A DNA stretch of 64,000 nt from Thermococcus litoralis DSM 5473. Its GTDB lineage: Archaea; Methanobacteriota_B; Thermococci; Thermococcales; Thermococcaceae. This document shows, piece by piece, positions 8,174-16,401 of this stretch (positions are counted from its first letter, which is position 1; every line of letters starts with the position of its first letter). The notes beneath the pieces were generated by a model. It saw only the letters and a list, made by a program, of their open reading frames with translations, was not told the DNA's origin and did not search any database. Both the position numbers and the translations under genes were made by a program. The DNA lies in NCBI RefSeq assembly GCF_000246985.2, contig NC_022084.1:2133224-2197223 (forward strand), read 5' to 3'.

Positions 8174-8830
8174 GAGCTTATCACCGCTACTTTTCCTCAA
8201 GAGATTTCCGCTCTCATCAAACACCCAAGCTCCACCTGGAGGGTAACTGTTAACGATAAAAGTCTTAACGCTGAGGAGTTTAACTCTTTCGGACATTGCC
8301 TTAAGGTCTTCTTCGCTTATCTTTCCGCTCTCGGGTGAATATTCCATAGGCACAAACAGAAAATCGGGCTTTTTCTTCCTTATCCACTTCGCTATGCGCT
8401 TGTTGTAAAGATCGCCACAGATGATTATTGCAACCTTACCGAATTCAGTCTTAGCAGTCTTCACTGTATTGCCCGTACAGAACTTCATTGGTTCCTGAAA
8501 CTTGCGGTGCCTAAGGATCACTTCTCCTTCACGGTTTATCAGGAGAGCGGAGTTATAGACACAGCTCTTATACGGTTCCAAGAGCCCAAAGATTACATAC
8601 ACGGCGTTATTCTTCGCAAGAGTGCTCACTCTCTTAACAATTTCATCATATAGCTTTGCTCCACTGAAGTCCCACTCCCTAAAGCCCGTGAGGCAGTACT
8701 CCGGGAAAACTATAAAATCGGGACTATATTGTAGTGCTTCTTTGAATCGTCTCTCAAACTCCTTCCAGTTAGTCCCAAAGTTTCCATCCTCAACGCGCAT
8801 CGGGATTAGAGCAACTTTCACCTTAAACAC
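8156..8830 (-). CDS. Carbon-nitrogen hydrolase (nitrilase superfamily)
   Basis: 224 aa, slightly short for the family. The Glu-Lys-Cys triad is visible as FPEYCLTG, HRKFQEP and IICGDLYNK. The substrate may be an amide or N-carbamoyl compound. The first strand VKVALIPMRV is needed for the fold, so the start must be GTG 8830 or GTG 8821; neither has a clear SD. A TATA-like stretch near 8845-8855 would suit a leaderless transcript. It faces the GNAT gene and overlaps it by 18 bases, so it may or may not belong functionally to that operon. Confidence 0.82.
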   Translation of the reverse strand: MFKVKVALIPMRVEDGNFGTNWKEFERRFKEALQYSPDFIVFPEYCLTGFREWDFSGAKLYDEIVKRVSTLAKNNAVYVIFGLLEPYKSCVYNSALLINREGEVILRHRKFQEPMKFCTGNTVKTAKTEFGKVAIIICGDLYNKRIAKWIRKKKPDFLFVPMEYSPESGKISEEDLKAMSERVKLLSVKTFIVNSYPPGGAWVFDESGNLLRKSSGDKLLIFDI

Positions 8831-8855
8831 CAGAAAAATTAAGCAATAAAAAGTG

Positions 8856-9383
8856 CTAGAGTTTTAGTTTAAAGCCCTCCATCTCTGTGTTAATTGCCTT
8901 TAAAACCATAACATACACGTATGGTTTAGTTTCCTTCCCATCTTTTGCCCTTACAGCTCTTATTACAGTGGTTGCCAATTCTTCTAGGAGGGACATCACG
9001 TATCTGGAACCATCATCTAGGACATCTCTGTTCACAAAGTAAAATATAGTATTTTTCCGGAAGTTTTCGTATTTCACAAGCAGGTCAAGGAGCATAAGGG
9101 CTTCAAACTTTGATTCAGCCAGTAAAAACACTCTAGATAAGCCTAAAACGACGACGATGGTTTGTTTGGTTTCATTTTGGGAGAAGTAGGGAGTGCAAGT
9201 TAATTCAAAATCCTTAATGAGCTTTGGAATATCACTCGCAGGTAGTCTAGCAAGTACTTTGCCTACGTTTAAGCGACCACCAACTTTAATGACCTTTAAG
9301 TTCTCAAAAAAGTTCGTTTCCAGCTTTGCAAGGCCTATTTGAGTTTTGTATAAAGACAGAGTATCGAGAATATCAATGATCAT
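8856..9383 (-). CDS. DUF257 family protein, main part of a split gene
   Basis: 175 aa, from MIIDILDTLSLYKTQ to EMEGFKLKL. It resembles the Thermococcales-specific DUF257 proteins, which look like RecA-like folds without a Walker motif; no function is known. The N-terminal segment of the family, ending in an aromatic-rich helix, is in a different frame immediately upstream (9380-9517). The ATG here overlaps the stop of that upstream frame in an ATGA arrangement. One extra A in the A7 run at 9395-9401 would fuse the two into one normal protein. Confidence 0.65.
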   Translation of the reverse strand: MIIDILDTLSLYKTQIGLAKLETNFFENLKVIKVGGRLNVGKVLARLPASDIPKLIKDFELTCTPYFSQNETKQTIVVVLGLSRVFLLAESKFEALMLLDLLVKYENFRKNTIFYFVNRDVLDDGSRYVMSLLEELATTVIRAVRAKDGKETKPYVYVMVLKAINTEMEGFKLKL

Positions 9384-9517
9384 GACATCATACCTTTTTT
9401 TCTAGCCCAGGTGAGCAAGTAGTAGAACCCCTTGTAGGGAAGTGTCAGTGAATCGTACTCTATCAAGACACTCTCTCCCGGAACAATTGATTCCCATATT
9501 TTAGCACCTTCGGTCAT
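9380..9517 (-). CDS. DUF257 N-terminal fragment (45 aa) ahead of an A7 run
   Basis: ATG 9517 follows GGAGGTG. The product begins MTEGAKIWESIVPGESVLIEY, as expected for the start of a DUF257 protein, then reads GFYYLLTWARKKGMMS and stops. In the zero frame the sequence A AAA AAA matches the X XXY YYZ heptamer used for -1 frameshifting. A -1 shift there would read RYDVMIIDILDTL and continue into the next entry. The alternatives are a sequencing error, a true mutation or a recoded gene. Confidence 0.6.
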   Translation of the reverse strand: MTEGAKIWESIVPGESVLIEYDSLTLPYKGFYYLLTWARKKGMMS

Positions 9518-9618
9518 TGCCACCTCCACTTATACCACCATCATAATTGTGGAATTCACTACTTATTAGTTTATTGGATTACAAAGACATCTTTGTAATG
9601 CACCCCATACTAGGAAAA

Positions 9619-10107
9619 CTACCACTTCAGCTGTTTACTTAGGTTGAATGCTTTTTCTGCAAGCTCATCAGGAATATCAAACGGATCTCGGTACTTGTTG
9701 AGTTCTTTGAACAGACTATCAAATTGTTTTAGAGTCTCTAAATTTTCCTCAACATCCTTCCTCTTTGAAACATTGTTTAGAAAATCAAATAAATCTCCCA
9801 TCGCAACATAAAGTTTCCAAAACTTCTCTTCTTTAGAAGCTAAGATTATAAATGTGTTTTTAGCAACAAAAACATTATCACGATAGTTTCGAGCATATAA
9901 TTGGATAACTTCATCAGAAGCATTGTTCTGGAGAAGATGTTCAAAAGTTTCTCCCATTGATTCAAGCTCCCACCTATTCAACTCAAACTTCGTGTACATC
10001 TCAACAAGCATTCTTTTCTCCTTCTCTTTACACTGCCACCAAGAATATATCGAGAAGGCTGAAACTAAGAGTAATGCTATGAGAATGAAATATAAGTTTT
10101 TCTTCAT
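9619..10107 (-). CDS. Hypothetical protein with N-terminal membrane anchor
   Basis: 162 aa. One hydrophobic segment at residues 5-25 (LYFILIALLLVSAFSIY) without a clear cleavage site suggests an anchored protein with a mostly helical, charged extracellular or cytoplasmic domain. No family is recognised. The SD GGTGGTTGC precedes ATG 10107. It stands alone between the split DUF257 gene and the interrupted methyltransferase gene. Confidence 0.65.
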   Translation of the reverse strand: MKKNLYFILIALLLVSAFSIYSWWQCKEKEKRMLVEMYTKFELNRWELESMGETFEHLLQNNASDEVIQLYARNYRDNVFVAKNTFIILASKEEKFWKLYVAMGDLFDFLNNVSKRKDVEENLETLKQFDSLFKELNKYRDPFDIPDELAEKAFNLSKQLKW

Positions 10108-10177
10108 GCAACCACCAAACTTTAATTTACCGATAAAGATTTAAAACTCTTTTGAGTCGTAATAACGAGGGGTTGCC

Positions 10178-10918
10178 ATGTTTAAAGACCTCGGCTATAC
10201 TGATTCACCCTTTTACGAAAAGACCTAAGATGAATACGATATAGAAAGCGAGAGAGGTAAAGAAAGATTTTCAGAGTTAAGAGAGATTCTTTCAAGGCAT
10301 TTACCCATTAAAAGAGGCAGAGCTTTGGACATTGGCTGCAACGCTGGGCTAAGCAGTTTTGTTTTAGAAGAGCTGGGTTTCGACGTGGTGGGCATAGATA
10401 TTCAAGAAAAGGCCGTAGAGCGGGCTAAAGAGTTAGCCAAAAAGCGAGGTTCAAAGGCAAAATTTTATGTTATGAACGCTAAAAATCTGGATTTCAAAGA
10501 AAACACCTTTGACCTCGTTGCTCTGCTAGGTTATCCACTGGCACATTTTAGCATCTGGGATTTTGATAAGATTTTGCAGGAAGTTAGACGAGTTCTGAAG
10601 CCTCAAGGCTGGATTGTGATTCAAGAAAGCGACTTCCTCTGGACACTCATAAGGGGGTTCAACCAGCCGGGACTTGAAGCTGAGGGCTTGATTAGAATAA
10701 ACATAGATGTAAACGTTTACGAGGGATATCTTGAGAGACTGCTCATTGATTTTGAAAAAGGCGTATTCTCAAGGGATAAGTTCTACATATGGTCCCCATG
10801 GATTCTGCGTTATGCCCTTGAGAAGAATGGTTTTGGCGTAGAGTTTAGGGATAAAGAGTTACTCATAGGGAGAATTAAAGAGAGTGATAGCTTCTATCAG
10901 TTTGACACATTAAAGTAG
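10178..10918 (+). pseudogene. SAM-dependent methyltransferase with in-frame TAA at codon 17
   Basis: The frame from ATG 10178 (GAGGGG upstream) stays open and family-like to 10918 except for TAA at 10226-10228. Before it the frame reads MFKDLGYTDSPFYEKT, and after it DEYDIESERGKERFSEL, so the stop replaces a likely Tyr codon. The downstream part is a class I methyltransferase with LDIGCNAGLSS (SAM motif I), VVGIDI and FDLVALLGY. A shorter protein from TTG 10325 would lack the first strand and helix. It is called a pseudogene unless the base is an error. Confidence 0.6.
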
Positions 10919-11117
10919 TAATTTATTCAGATAATCAAAAAAGTATCAACATTTTGGTTACTTTCTGGGATTTTTATGCTTTAAATTCCTTCTATTTCAA
11001 AAATAGGACTTTCTAACACTTACTTTTTTTTTAAAATAAATTTGATACCTTAAAGTCAAAAATTTTAAATATCTTACAGATTATATAAAATTATGAAAAC
11101 TTCATATGGTGATGCCA
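10919..11117. other. AT-rich intergenic stretch with promoter for the protease gene
   Basis: About 200 bases, very AT-rich, with long A and T runs. TTTTAAATATC near 11068 and TTATATAAAA near 11082 are TATA candidates for the protease gene. A T8 run near 11026-11033 could terminate transcription from the methyltransferase frame. No gene was seen. Confidence 0.4.
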
Positions 11118-12506
11118 ATGCGATGGAAACTACTGGGTATTTTGTTGCTTGGCTTGTTGATTTTGGGTTCTTTTGGGAGTGCAAATATTGTTAAGAACGG
11201 GAATGACAAGGCTTGCCAGCTTGTGAGTTACTGGGTTTTTGAGAATGGACAGTGGGTTCAGAAGAGCGAGCCCAGAGTTTGGTGGTACTGCCAAGAGCCC
11301 GAGAGAGTCAAGGGTTTTATGAGTTTTGCATTCAAAGAAATGCCCTATGGTTTATTCAAGAAACCGGATCCAATGACATTGCACCAAGCTGCAAGGGATT
11401 TAATAAATTTGGTGGGAGTTGATGAGCCTCGCGGGAAATTCTCCACAAGCTTGCCATCCTACGGGGGAATGTTTATCAACGAGGAAAAAGGATTAATCTT
11501 CGTGTATGTGAGGGATGAGAAAGATAAGGCGGAACTCAAACAGGCATTAGGAAAATACAGAGGAAAAGTGAACGTGGTGTTTTTAAAAGGCAAATACAGC
11601 TTTGAACAGTTAGTAAAATGGAAACACTCGATGGAAAAACTGGATGAAAGAATCATTGAACAGCTCGGAATTACAATGCTCGATGTCGACGAAGCCCACA
11701 ACTCTCTAACCATTGGTTTGGAAGAAATAACACCGGAGAAACTGAAGCTACTTGAAAATAGATTAGAGAAGCTTGGAATACCAAAAGAAGCAGTAAGGGT
11801 TGAGAGGAGAGAATACATGAAACTACTGGCTGATTATCACAGAGCACGACCGTTAGTGGGAGGTGTTATGATAAGGAGAGAAGATGCTCCAGACTCTTGG
11901 GGAACCTTAGGTTATATTGGATTCATTGGATCAACCCCATATTTTGTTACAGCAGGGCATCTTGGGATCTGGGGTACCAGTGGTCAGAGGATTTATCAAC
12001 CCACAGTGGATGAAGAGAATTACGTGGGAACAGTTACGTACAATCCGTATTTCCGGGATGATGAGTCAATTCCCTATAGATACAGCGACTCAATGCTTGT
12101 CAAAGCAGATGTTGCAGGCTCAACGAAAATATATAATCCATCACCATATACAAGCTCGGATTATATTGTTATAGGTAAAAGATATTCCGCAGATCAAATT
12201 GTTGGCGAAACTGTTATCAAAGTGGGCGCAACAACAGGAAAAACTACAGGTGAGATTACAAATAAATGTGTAACTTCATTCCTATCCCCAAAAGAGGACT
12301 ACTATCCGGATTTAGTTGCATTGTACTGTCAGATGGAGACGAACTTGGAAAGTGCCGGAGGGGATAGTGGTGCTCCGGTATTCAAGTCATACGGCACTTT
12401 TGTCGAACTTTATGGCATTCTCTGGGGAGGTACTAGCACTGTTTCAGCCTATAGCCCAATAGACGGAATTGAAGAGGACTTAGGAGTAACTCTCGACGTA
12501 AATTGA
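11118..12506 (+). CDS. Secreted chymotrypsin-like (S1 family) serine protease with propeptide
   Basis: About 462 aa. A signal peptide (WKLLGILLLGLLILGSFGSA) is followed by a propeptide-like region of about 220 aa with mixed alpha/beta sequence. The catalytic domain has FVTAGHLG (His), YRYSDSMLVKAD (Asp) and SAGGDSGAPVF (Ser). The arrangement resembles alpha-lytic-protease-like enzymes that need the propeptide for folding. ATG 11118 is preferred because GGTGAT lies just upstream. It is followed 18 bases later by a small secreted protein, and a relic of a second copy of its C-terminus lies at 14680-14843. Confidence 0.85.
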   Translation: MRWKLLGILLLGLLILGSFGSANIVKNGNDKACQLVSYWVFENGQWVQKSEPRVWWYCQEPERVKGFMSFAFKEMPYGLFKKPDPMTLHQAARDLINLVGVDEPRGKFSTSLPSYGGMFINEEKGLIFVYVRDEKDKAELKQALGKYRGKVNVVFLKGKYSFEQLVKWKHSMEKLDERIIEQLGITMLDVDEAHNSLTIGLEEITPEKLKLLENRLEKLGIPKEAVRVERREYMKLLADYHRARPLVGGVMIRREDAPDSWGTLGYIGFIGSTPYFVTAGHLGIWGTSGQRIYQPTVDEENYVGTVTYNPYFRDDESIPYRYSDSMLVKADVAGSTKIYNPSPYTSSDYIVIGKRYSADQIVGETVIKVGATTGKTTGEITNKCVTSFLSPKEDYYPDLVALYCQMETNLESAGGDSGAPVFKSYGTFVELYGILWGGTSTVSAYSPIDGIEEDLGVTLDVN

Positions 12507-12524
12507 TGAGAGGGTGAAGATAGG

Positions 12525-13025
12525 ATGAAGAAAAAAAGGGTTCTACTCTTATGCTTTTTATTTATATTATTGACTGGGATTCTTTATTTTTACTTTGATC
12601 ATAGCAGATCACAGAAAGGGAACATCTCCTGGAGTAATGACTGCGATGGCCTAGTGGAATACCACGTTCTAGAGGGAATGTCATCCCCAATAACAAACTG
12701 GGAAAAGGTTAATGATGCCTTTATAAGCATAAAAAATGGAAGTGCCTTTATAATGGTTGATGAAATCACGAACCTCGAGCTTGTTATGTGTTCATATTCT
12801 GGAGGTGAACTATATTTAAAATTCAAAGGCTCAGGAGAAAGGAGGGTAGTTGCTACAACCTTGCCCTCAGGCGAAGAAATAAACGCCACCATACCACTAC
12901 TTGGATACACATCGATCTTTAAGGTCACTCCCAAAGTCAAAGCCGAAAAAATAATAGTTTATATCTACGGAGACATCAACTACACCATTGCAATACCTCT
13001 GAATAGACAGAAAGCAGAGACATAA
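12525..13025 (+). CDS. Secreted or anchored hypothetical protein, partner of the protease
   Basis: 166 aa with an N-terminal hydrophobic segment (VLLLCFLFILLTGILYFYF) after basic MKKKR. The rest is beta-rich with N-glycosylation-type sequons (NIS, NGS, NAT, NYT). No family is recognised. GGGTGA precedes ATG 12525. The tight spacing to the protease suggests one transcript and a related job such as inhibitor, chaperone or surface anchor; this is inference. A different secreted gene sits in the equivalent position after the protease relic at 14833. Confidence 0.65.
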   Translation: MKKKRVLLLCFLFILLTGILYFYFDHSRSQKGNISWSNDCDGLVEYHVLEGMSSPITNWEKVNDAFISIKNGSAFIMVDEITNLELVMCSYSGGELYLKFKGSGERRVVATTLPSGEEINATIPLLGYTSIFKVTPKVKAEKIIVYIYGDINYTIAIPLNRQKAET

Positions 13026-13154
13026 ATGAGAGAAGGCTCAGACATATTGTTGTTGATTCCATGTTCACTGTTCACTTTGATCTCGGCTATTTCTAGAAAC
13101 GCAGGGCATTGTAAGTTACTTTCTTTTTTCAGACAATTTTACATGCACAAATAG
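13026..13154 (+). CDS. Possible small membrane ORF (42 aa)
   Basis: ATG 13026 lies next to the stop of the preceding gene and encodes MREGSDILLLIPCSLFTLIS and then a basic tail. One hydrophobic segment is present, but there is no clear SD and no recognisable family. It could be the remains of a longer membrane protein like those at 13222 and 13710. Confidence 0.25.
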   Translation: MREGSDILLLIPCSLFTLISAISRNAGHCKLLSFFRQFYMHK

Positions 13155-13221
13155 GAATTCTTAAATAGTCTAAACGCACATAATATTATGGGAATCCCTC
13201 TGGGGTGGATGGTGAACAGCC

Positions 13222-13689
13222 ATGAAGGAACACAAAAGTGCCATTTTCTTTTTACTCCTTGCCTCTCCCCTTTGGATCTTAACCATAATCGGAATCACCG
13301 AGCTTGCCCAGCATTATCCTAATGCCATAGACAATATTCCCCTTGTAAGGGTTCACTATGACCCTATTTCAGGAAGGTATCTTTTATCCGGGGCCTACGA
13401 ACTCGTGTATCCCACATTCTTGCTCTCGGTGCTCACACTGGCATTCCTGTGGAAAACGAGAGTGTCCCCCCGGGAATTCGGAGTCTTGGCATTAACTGTC
13501 CCATTAATAACGTTAGTATTCGCATTTGCCATCAGTTCACTCTCCGGCCATTCCGATTACAGCGATAGCGGTCCGGTGCTGATATTTGGTGCGTACATTA
13601 TGCCGGTTGTTTCATTCCTGCTTGGAGTCGCTTTGTATCAAGCACTTAGAGCAGTTCGAGTTCATAGTAATGGAGATATGACAGGATGA
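13222..13689 (+). CDS. Hypothetical membrane protein (four predicted TM segments)
   Basis: 155 aa with hydrophobic stretches at about residues 9-28, 58-78, 88-108 and 116-140. GGTGA lies six bases before ATG 13222. It has RVSPREFGVLALTVP, repeated as RVSPGEFGVFTLLVTP in the next locus, so the two are tandem paralogues. No function is recognised. Confidence 0.65.
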   Translation: MKEHKSAIFFLLLASPLWILTIIGITELAQHYPNAIDNIPLVRVHYDPISGRYLLSGAYELVYPTFLLSVLTLAFLWKTRVSPREFGVLALTVPLITLVFAFAISSLSGHSDYSDSGPVLIFGAYIMPVVSFLLGVALYQALRAVRVHSNGDMTG

Positions 13690-13709
13690 ATATGTAAAGA
13701 GGAGATGTT

Positions 13710-14128
13710 ATGAACGAAACCCCATTAGAGCACAAAAATCCGATGATGGTGAAAGAATACACTTTTTCTATTGTTTTTATAATCCTGCTCATTGAGCTGA
13801 CAGTGTTTGCCCTAAGCGAGGTGGGGGGTTTAATAACCGCGAGCGGAGGGGGTCTGGCTATCATTGGGGATTATCATTTTTGTTCCCGCTACTCTCAACC
13901 CCTCTATTCCTCTCATTGGTTCGTGTGTCGCCAGGAGAATTTGGAGTCTTCACCCTTTTGGTAACACCTTTTACAATATTTGCCCAGTCCATAATCGCGA
14001 GGATTCTGAGTCCAGCCTACTACGATGAGAGTTCAGGTGGGGTAGTTGTTACCGTCCTTTTCTACATTGGGTCCTTGTTGGGGATAGCTTTGTATAAGGC
14101 TTTTCAATCGTTTAAGAGGAGTCGTTAA
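13710..14128 (+). pseudogene. Paralogue of the 13222 membrane protein, frameshifted at a G5 run
   Basis: The first frame (from ATG 13710, MNETPLEHKNPMMVKEY) contains one TM segment and then loses similarity after a G5 run at 13848-13852. The continuation, GYHWGLSFLFPLLSTPLF then RVSPGEFGVF, lies in the -1 frame and runs to 14128. One extra G would restore a protein of about 139 aa with the same topology as its neighbour. Sequencing error or real inactivation cannot be separated here. Confidence 0.6.
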
Positions 14129-14228
14129 AAGCTACGTAGCGGTGATCCGGAAATAAAGAGGTGCTTGTACATTATTGCCACCTCTAAGAAAGGGGCAAAA
14201 GGATTCCAAGTCTGAAAGGAGAAATTAC

Positions 14229-14640
14229 TTTTTTCTTTTGAAAGCTTCGCCCTTTAGGGTGGGGATGCAGTGATTGAAAAACCAGCCCTTGGGAAGACGA
14301 AACCCTTAAATGTCTTGGCTTTTTAATAAGGCCTCGGAGAGGCCACTCAAAAAACCCGATGAGACAAGGTTTTACGTTACCACTCCGCCTTGGAGTGGTT
14401 GACGTTGTGAGGCGTCTTCAAAAACCGCCTTCGAGCGGCCAAAAACCAAAGGTTTAGCCTCTGAAACCATAACCCCAAGTCCCCTTTGGGGATAGGGGTA
14501 ACGGGGGCGAGACCGTCCCCTCGGGCTGAACCGAAACCGGCAACGGGAGTAGGGAATGAGTCGCCCGTAAACCTCTCCGCCATTGGCAAGGGGTTAAAGC
14601 CGAACCCTCGTCGTTCACGGCGGGGAGGAGGTCAGATTAA
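14229..14640 (+). mobile_element. IS200/IS605-like remnant with GC-rich structured segment (possible omega-RNA-like)
   Basis: The left part has CTTTTGAAAGC, then TCGCCCTTTAGGG, nearly the same as the solo end at 41981. The right part ends GGCGGGGAGGAGGTCAGAT, also shared with 42003-42022. Between them is unusually GC-rich DNA full of short hairpins, such as GGCCTCGGAGAGGCC near 14329 and CCGCCTTCGAGCGG near 14427. Such tails occur at right ends of TnpB-carrying IS605 elements, where the RNA guide is made. No intact tnpA or tnpB is present. The junction lies next to the truncated protease copy. Confidence 0.45.
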
Positions 14641-14679
14641 AGGACACTTCAGAGGTTGTAGGCATGGAGTGGAAAAAGA

Positions 14680-14843
14680 GAGATAGCGGTGCACCGGTAT
14701 TCGTAAAACCGTATTACACCACCGCAACAAGGATCGTCGGAGTTTTCTTTGGTGGTGTGGAAGGGACAACAGTAACGGGTTTCAGCGAAATTGACGGAAT
14801 ATTCTGTGAGTTAGGGAACATGGTGGTGGCATATGATAGTTAG
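14680..14843 (+). pseudogene. C-terminal relic of a second S1 protease
   Basis: The frame from about 14682 reads DSGAPVFVKPYY, then FFGG, then GFSEIDGIF, and stops at 14841-14843. This matches the catalytic-Ser end of the intact protease (GDSGAPVF, GILWGG, SPIDGIEEDLG). The N-terminal 85 percent is missing and the upstream sequence is the IS605-like remnant. It is therefore a truncated duplicate, probably once followed by the same kind of secreted partner. Confidence 0.75.
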
Positions 14844-15462
14844 GCGTGCTGTTGTTGTATTTTTCTTTTTATTGCTTATTGGAGCTTTTGTATTTTCCCG
14901 AGCAATGAAAACCGCCGAAGTCCAGGTCACCATATACTACCCAGGGGAACTCGTGAGCGAAGGCTACCTCGTGGAGGACGGCCAAGTAATCCTCAAGTTC
15001 CATGCACTAAATAGCTCCGAGGAAATCAAGACGAAGCATGAAACCTTCAAAGTTCGTTGCTTCTTCTGCAATCTTGATCTTGAGAACGCAACCATCCTTA
15101 TAGATGGAGCCTCTCTGAACCCAACCTGCAGGGATTATATCATGAGTTTTGATAACAAGGGAGATATTGTTGGAATGCAGTACATTGTGAGCCCTTACAA
15201 CTTAAGCGAGATTGCAGAAATCCGTATTCCAGAAGGATACAGCTTTCAGGACTTAAAATTTGAGAACAACACCCTAGTGATCCTGGTATCCCCTGGAAAT
15301 AGCGAAATTATTAAGATTGTCCGCTCAGAGGTTATAGCCGAACACAGGGAAGGGCTCAAGAGGGGATGGGTGAAAGTAATCTACACCGATGGAAGCAGAA
15401 GCTGGGAAGGCAGAGTGTACAATTTTGGAGAAGGAGAGTGCCCAGTGAGTATTAAGGCTTAG
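14833..15462 (+). CDS. Secreted or anchored hypothetical protein
   Basis: 209 aa with an N-terminal signal-like segment (RRAVVVFFFLLLIGAFVFS) and a beta-rich exterior domain containing two Cys pairs (CFFC, and later Cys near residues 98 and 203). No family is recognised. It overlaps the end of the protease relic by 11 bases (GGTGGTGGCATATG). This copies the protease-plus-secreted-protein arrangement at 11118-13025. Confidence 0.65.
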   Translation: MIVRRAVVVFFFLLLIGAFVFSRAMKTAEVQVTIYYPGELVSEGYLVEDGQVILKFHALNSSEEIKTKHETFKVRCFFCNLDLENATILIDGASLNPTCRDYIMSFDNKGDIVGMQYIVSPYNLSEIAEIRIPEGYSFQDLKFENNTLVILVSPGNSEIIKIVRSEVIAEHREGLKRGWVKVIYTDGSRSWEGRVYNFGEGECPVSIKA

Positions 15463-15567
15463 TGGTTCCCAAATGCCACAGTTCCTGAGCTTTTTGTCCT
15501 TGTGGGTTCCTTCGGCGAGTAAAGTATAAATTCCAAGATATCGACCTTTCTAATAAGGTGAAGCACA

Positions 15568-16392
15568 ATGGAACCCATCATCCGCAAGGCCAAACCCGAG
15601 GATAAACCATTCATCGAAGAAATAGCAAAGCTAACATGGGAAGGTGAAGATTACCTCGCAAGAGTCTTTGATAGCTGGGTAGAAGATGGAAACCTCTATG
15701 TTCTTGAGCTTGAGGGAAAAGTAATCGGAACGGCAAAGCTGACTCTTTTACCCGATAAGGTTGGTTGGCTTGAAGGGCTTAGAGTACACCCTGACTATAG
15801 GGGCAGGGGCTTTGGAAGAATAGTTCACAATTTCATGATACAGAAAGGAAGGGAACTTGCAGAAAAGAGCATCATAAATGCTTTGGAGTTTTCGACTTAC
15901 TTCCTCAACAAGGAGAGCATAGCAATGGCAAAGAAGGATGGATTCAAGATTGTGAAGCGCTACTACATTATGGGGAAAGCTGTAGAAGAAATTAAACCTT
16001 CAAAGCCATCCGACAGCACAATAGCCTCTTTAGAAGAGCTTGAATACGAGGAGTATATCCCAGTAGGATGGAAGTTCGTTCATAAAGTCCCGGAAGCTTT
16101 AGACTGGCTTAAAGAAAAAGCTATTATCAAAGAATGCGGCGGAACCAAGTTCATGATGCCCAAAGACTCCGAAAGTGCCTTTGTACCGTTTCACCTTTCA
16201 AAGCCATATGTAAAACAACTCCTCCCCTGCATGGCCCAAGAAGCCTTGAAAGCAAATCAAAAATACCTTGAAATTATGGTGCCTGAAGAGAGAAAGAAAT
16301 TGCTTGAGCCCCTCAGAGAGCTTGGCTTTGAAGTCTGGGACAACTGCAAGGAGCCCAATGTGCTGGTGTTCAGGAAGGAGTTAAAATTTTGA
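15568..16392 (+). CDS. GNAT family N-acetyltransferase
   Basis: 274 aa. The N-terminal GNAT domain has LRVHPDYRGRGFGRIV as the CoA-binding motif A. The C-terminal 130 residues (EYIPVGWKFVHKVPEALDWL onward) resemble the second half of larger archaeal GNATs. The substrate is unknown. GGTGAAGCACA precedes ATG 15568, and GTATAAATT near 15524 is a likely TATA. It is monocistronic, with its 3' end facing the HTH operon. Confidence 0.82.
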   Translation: MEPIIRKAKPEDKPFIEEIAKLTWEGEDYLARVFDSWVEDGNLYVLELEGKVIGTAKLTLLPDKVGWLEGLRVHPDYRGRGFGRIVHNFMIQKGRELAEKSIINALEFSTYFLNKESIAMAKKDGFKIVKRYYIMGKAVEEIKPSKPSDSTIASLEELEYEEYIPVGWKFVHKVPEALDWLKEKAIIKECGGTKFMMPKDSESAFVPFHLSKPYVKQLLPCMAQEALKANQKYLEIMVPEERKKLLEPLRELGFEVWDNCKEPNVLVFRKELKF

Positions 16393-16401
16393 AAAAAGAT
16401 T

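Noticed and set aside
10226-10228. Recoding of the in-frame stop as selenocysteine or pyrrolysine
   Set aside because: The codon is TAA, not TGA or TAG, and no recoding element is visible.
14486-14686. Basic, Pro/Arg-rich 66-aa frame inside the IS605-like remnant
   Set aside because: The segment looks like structured GC-rich RNA or IS end sequence; the frame has no SD and no protein-like pattern.
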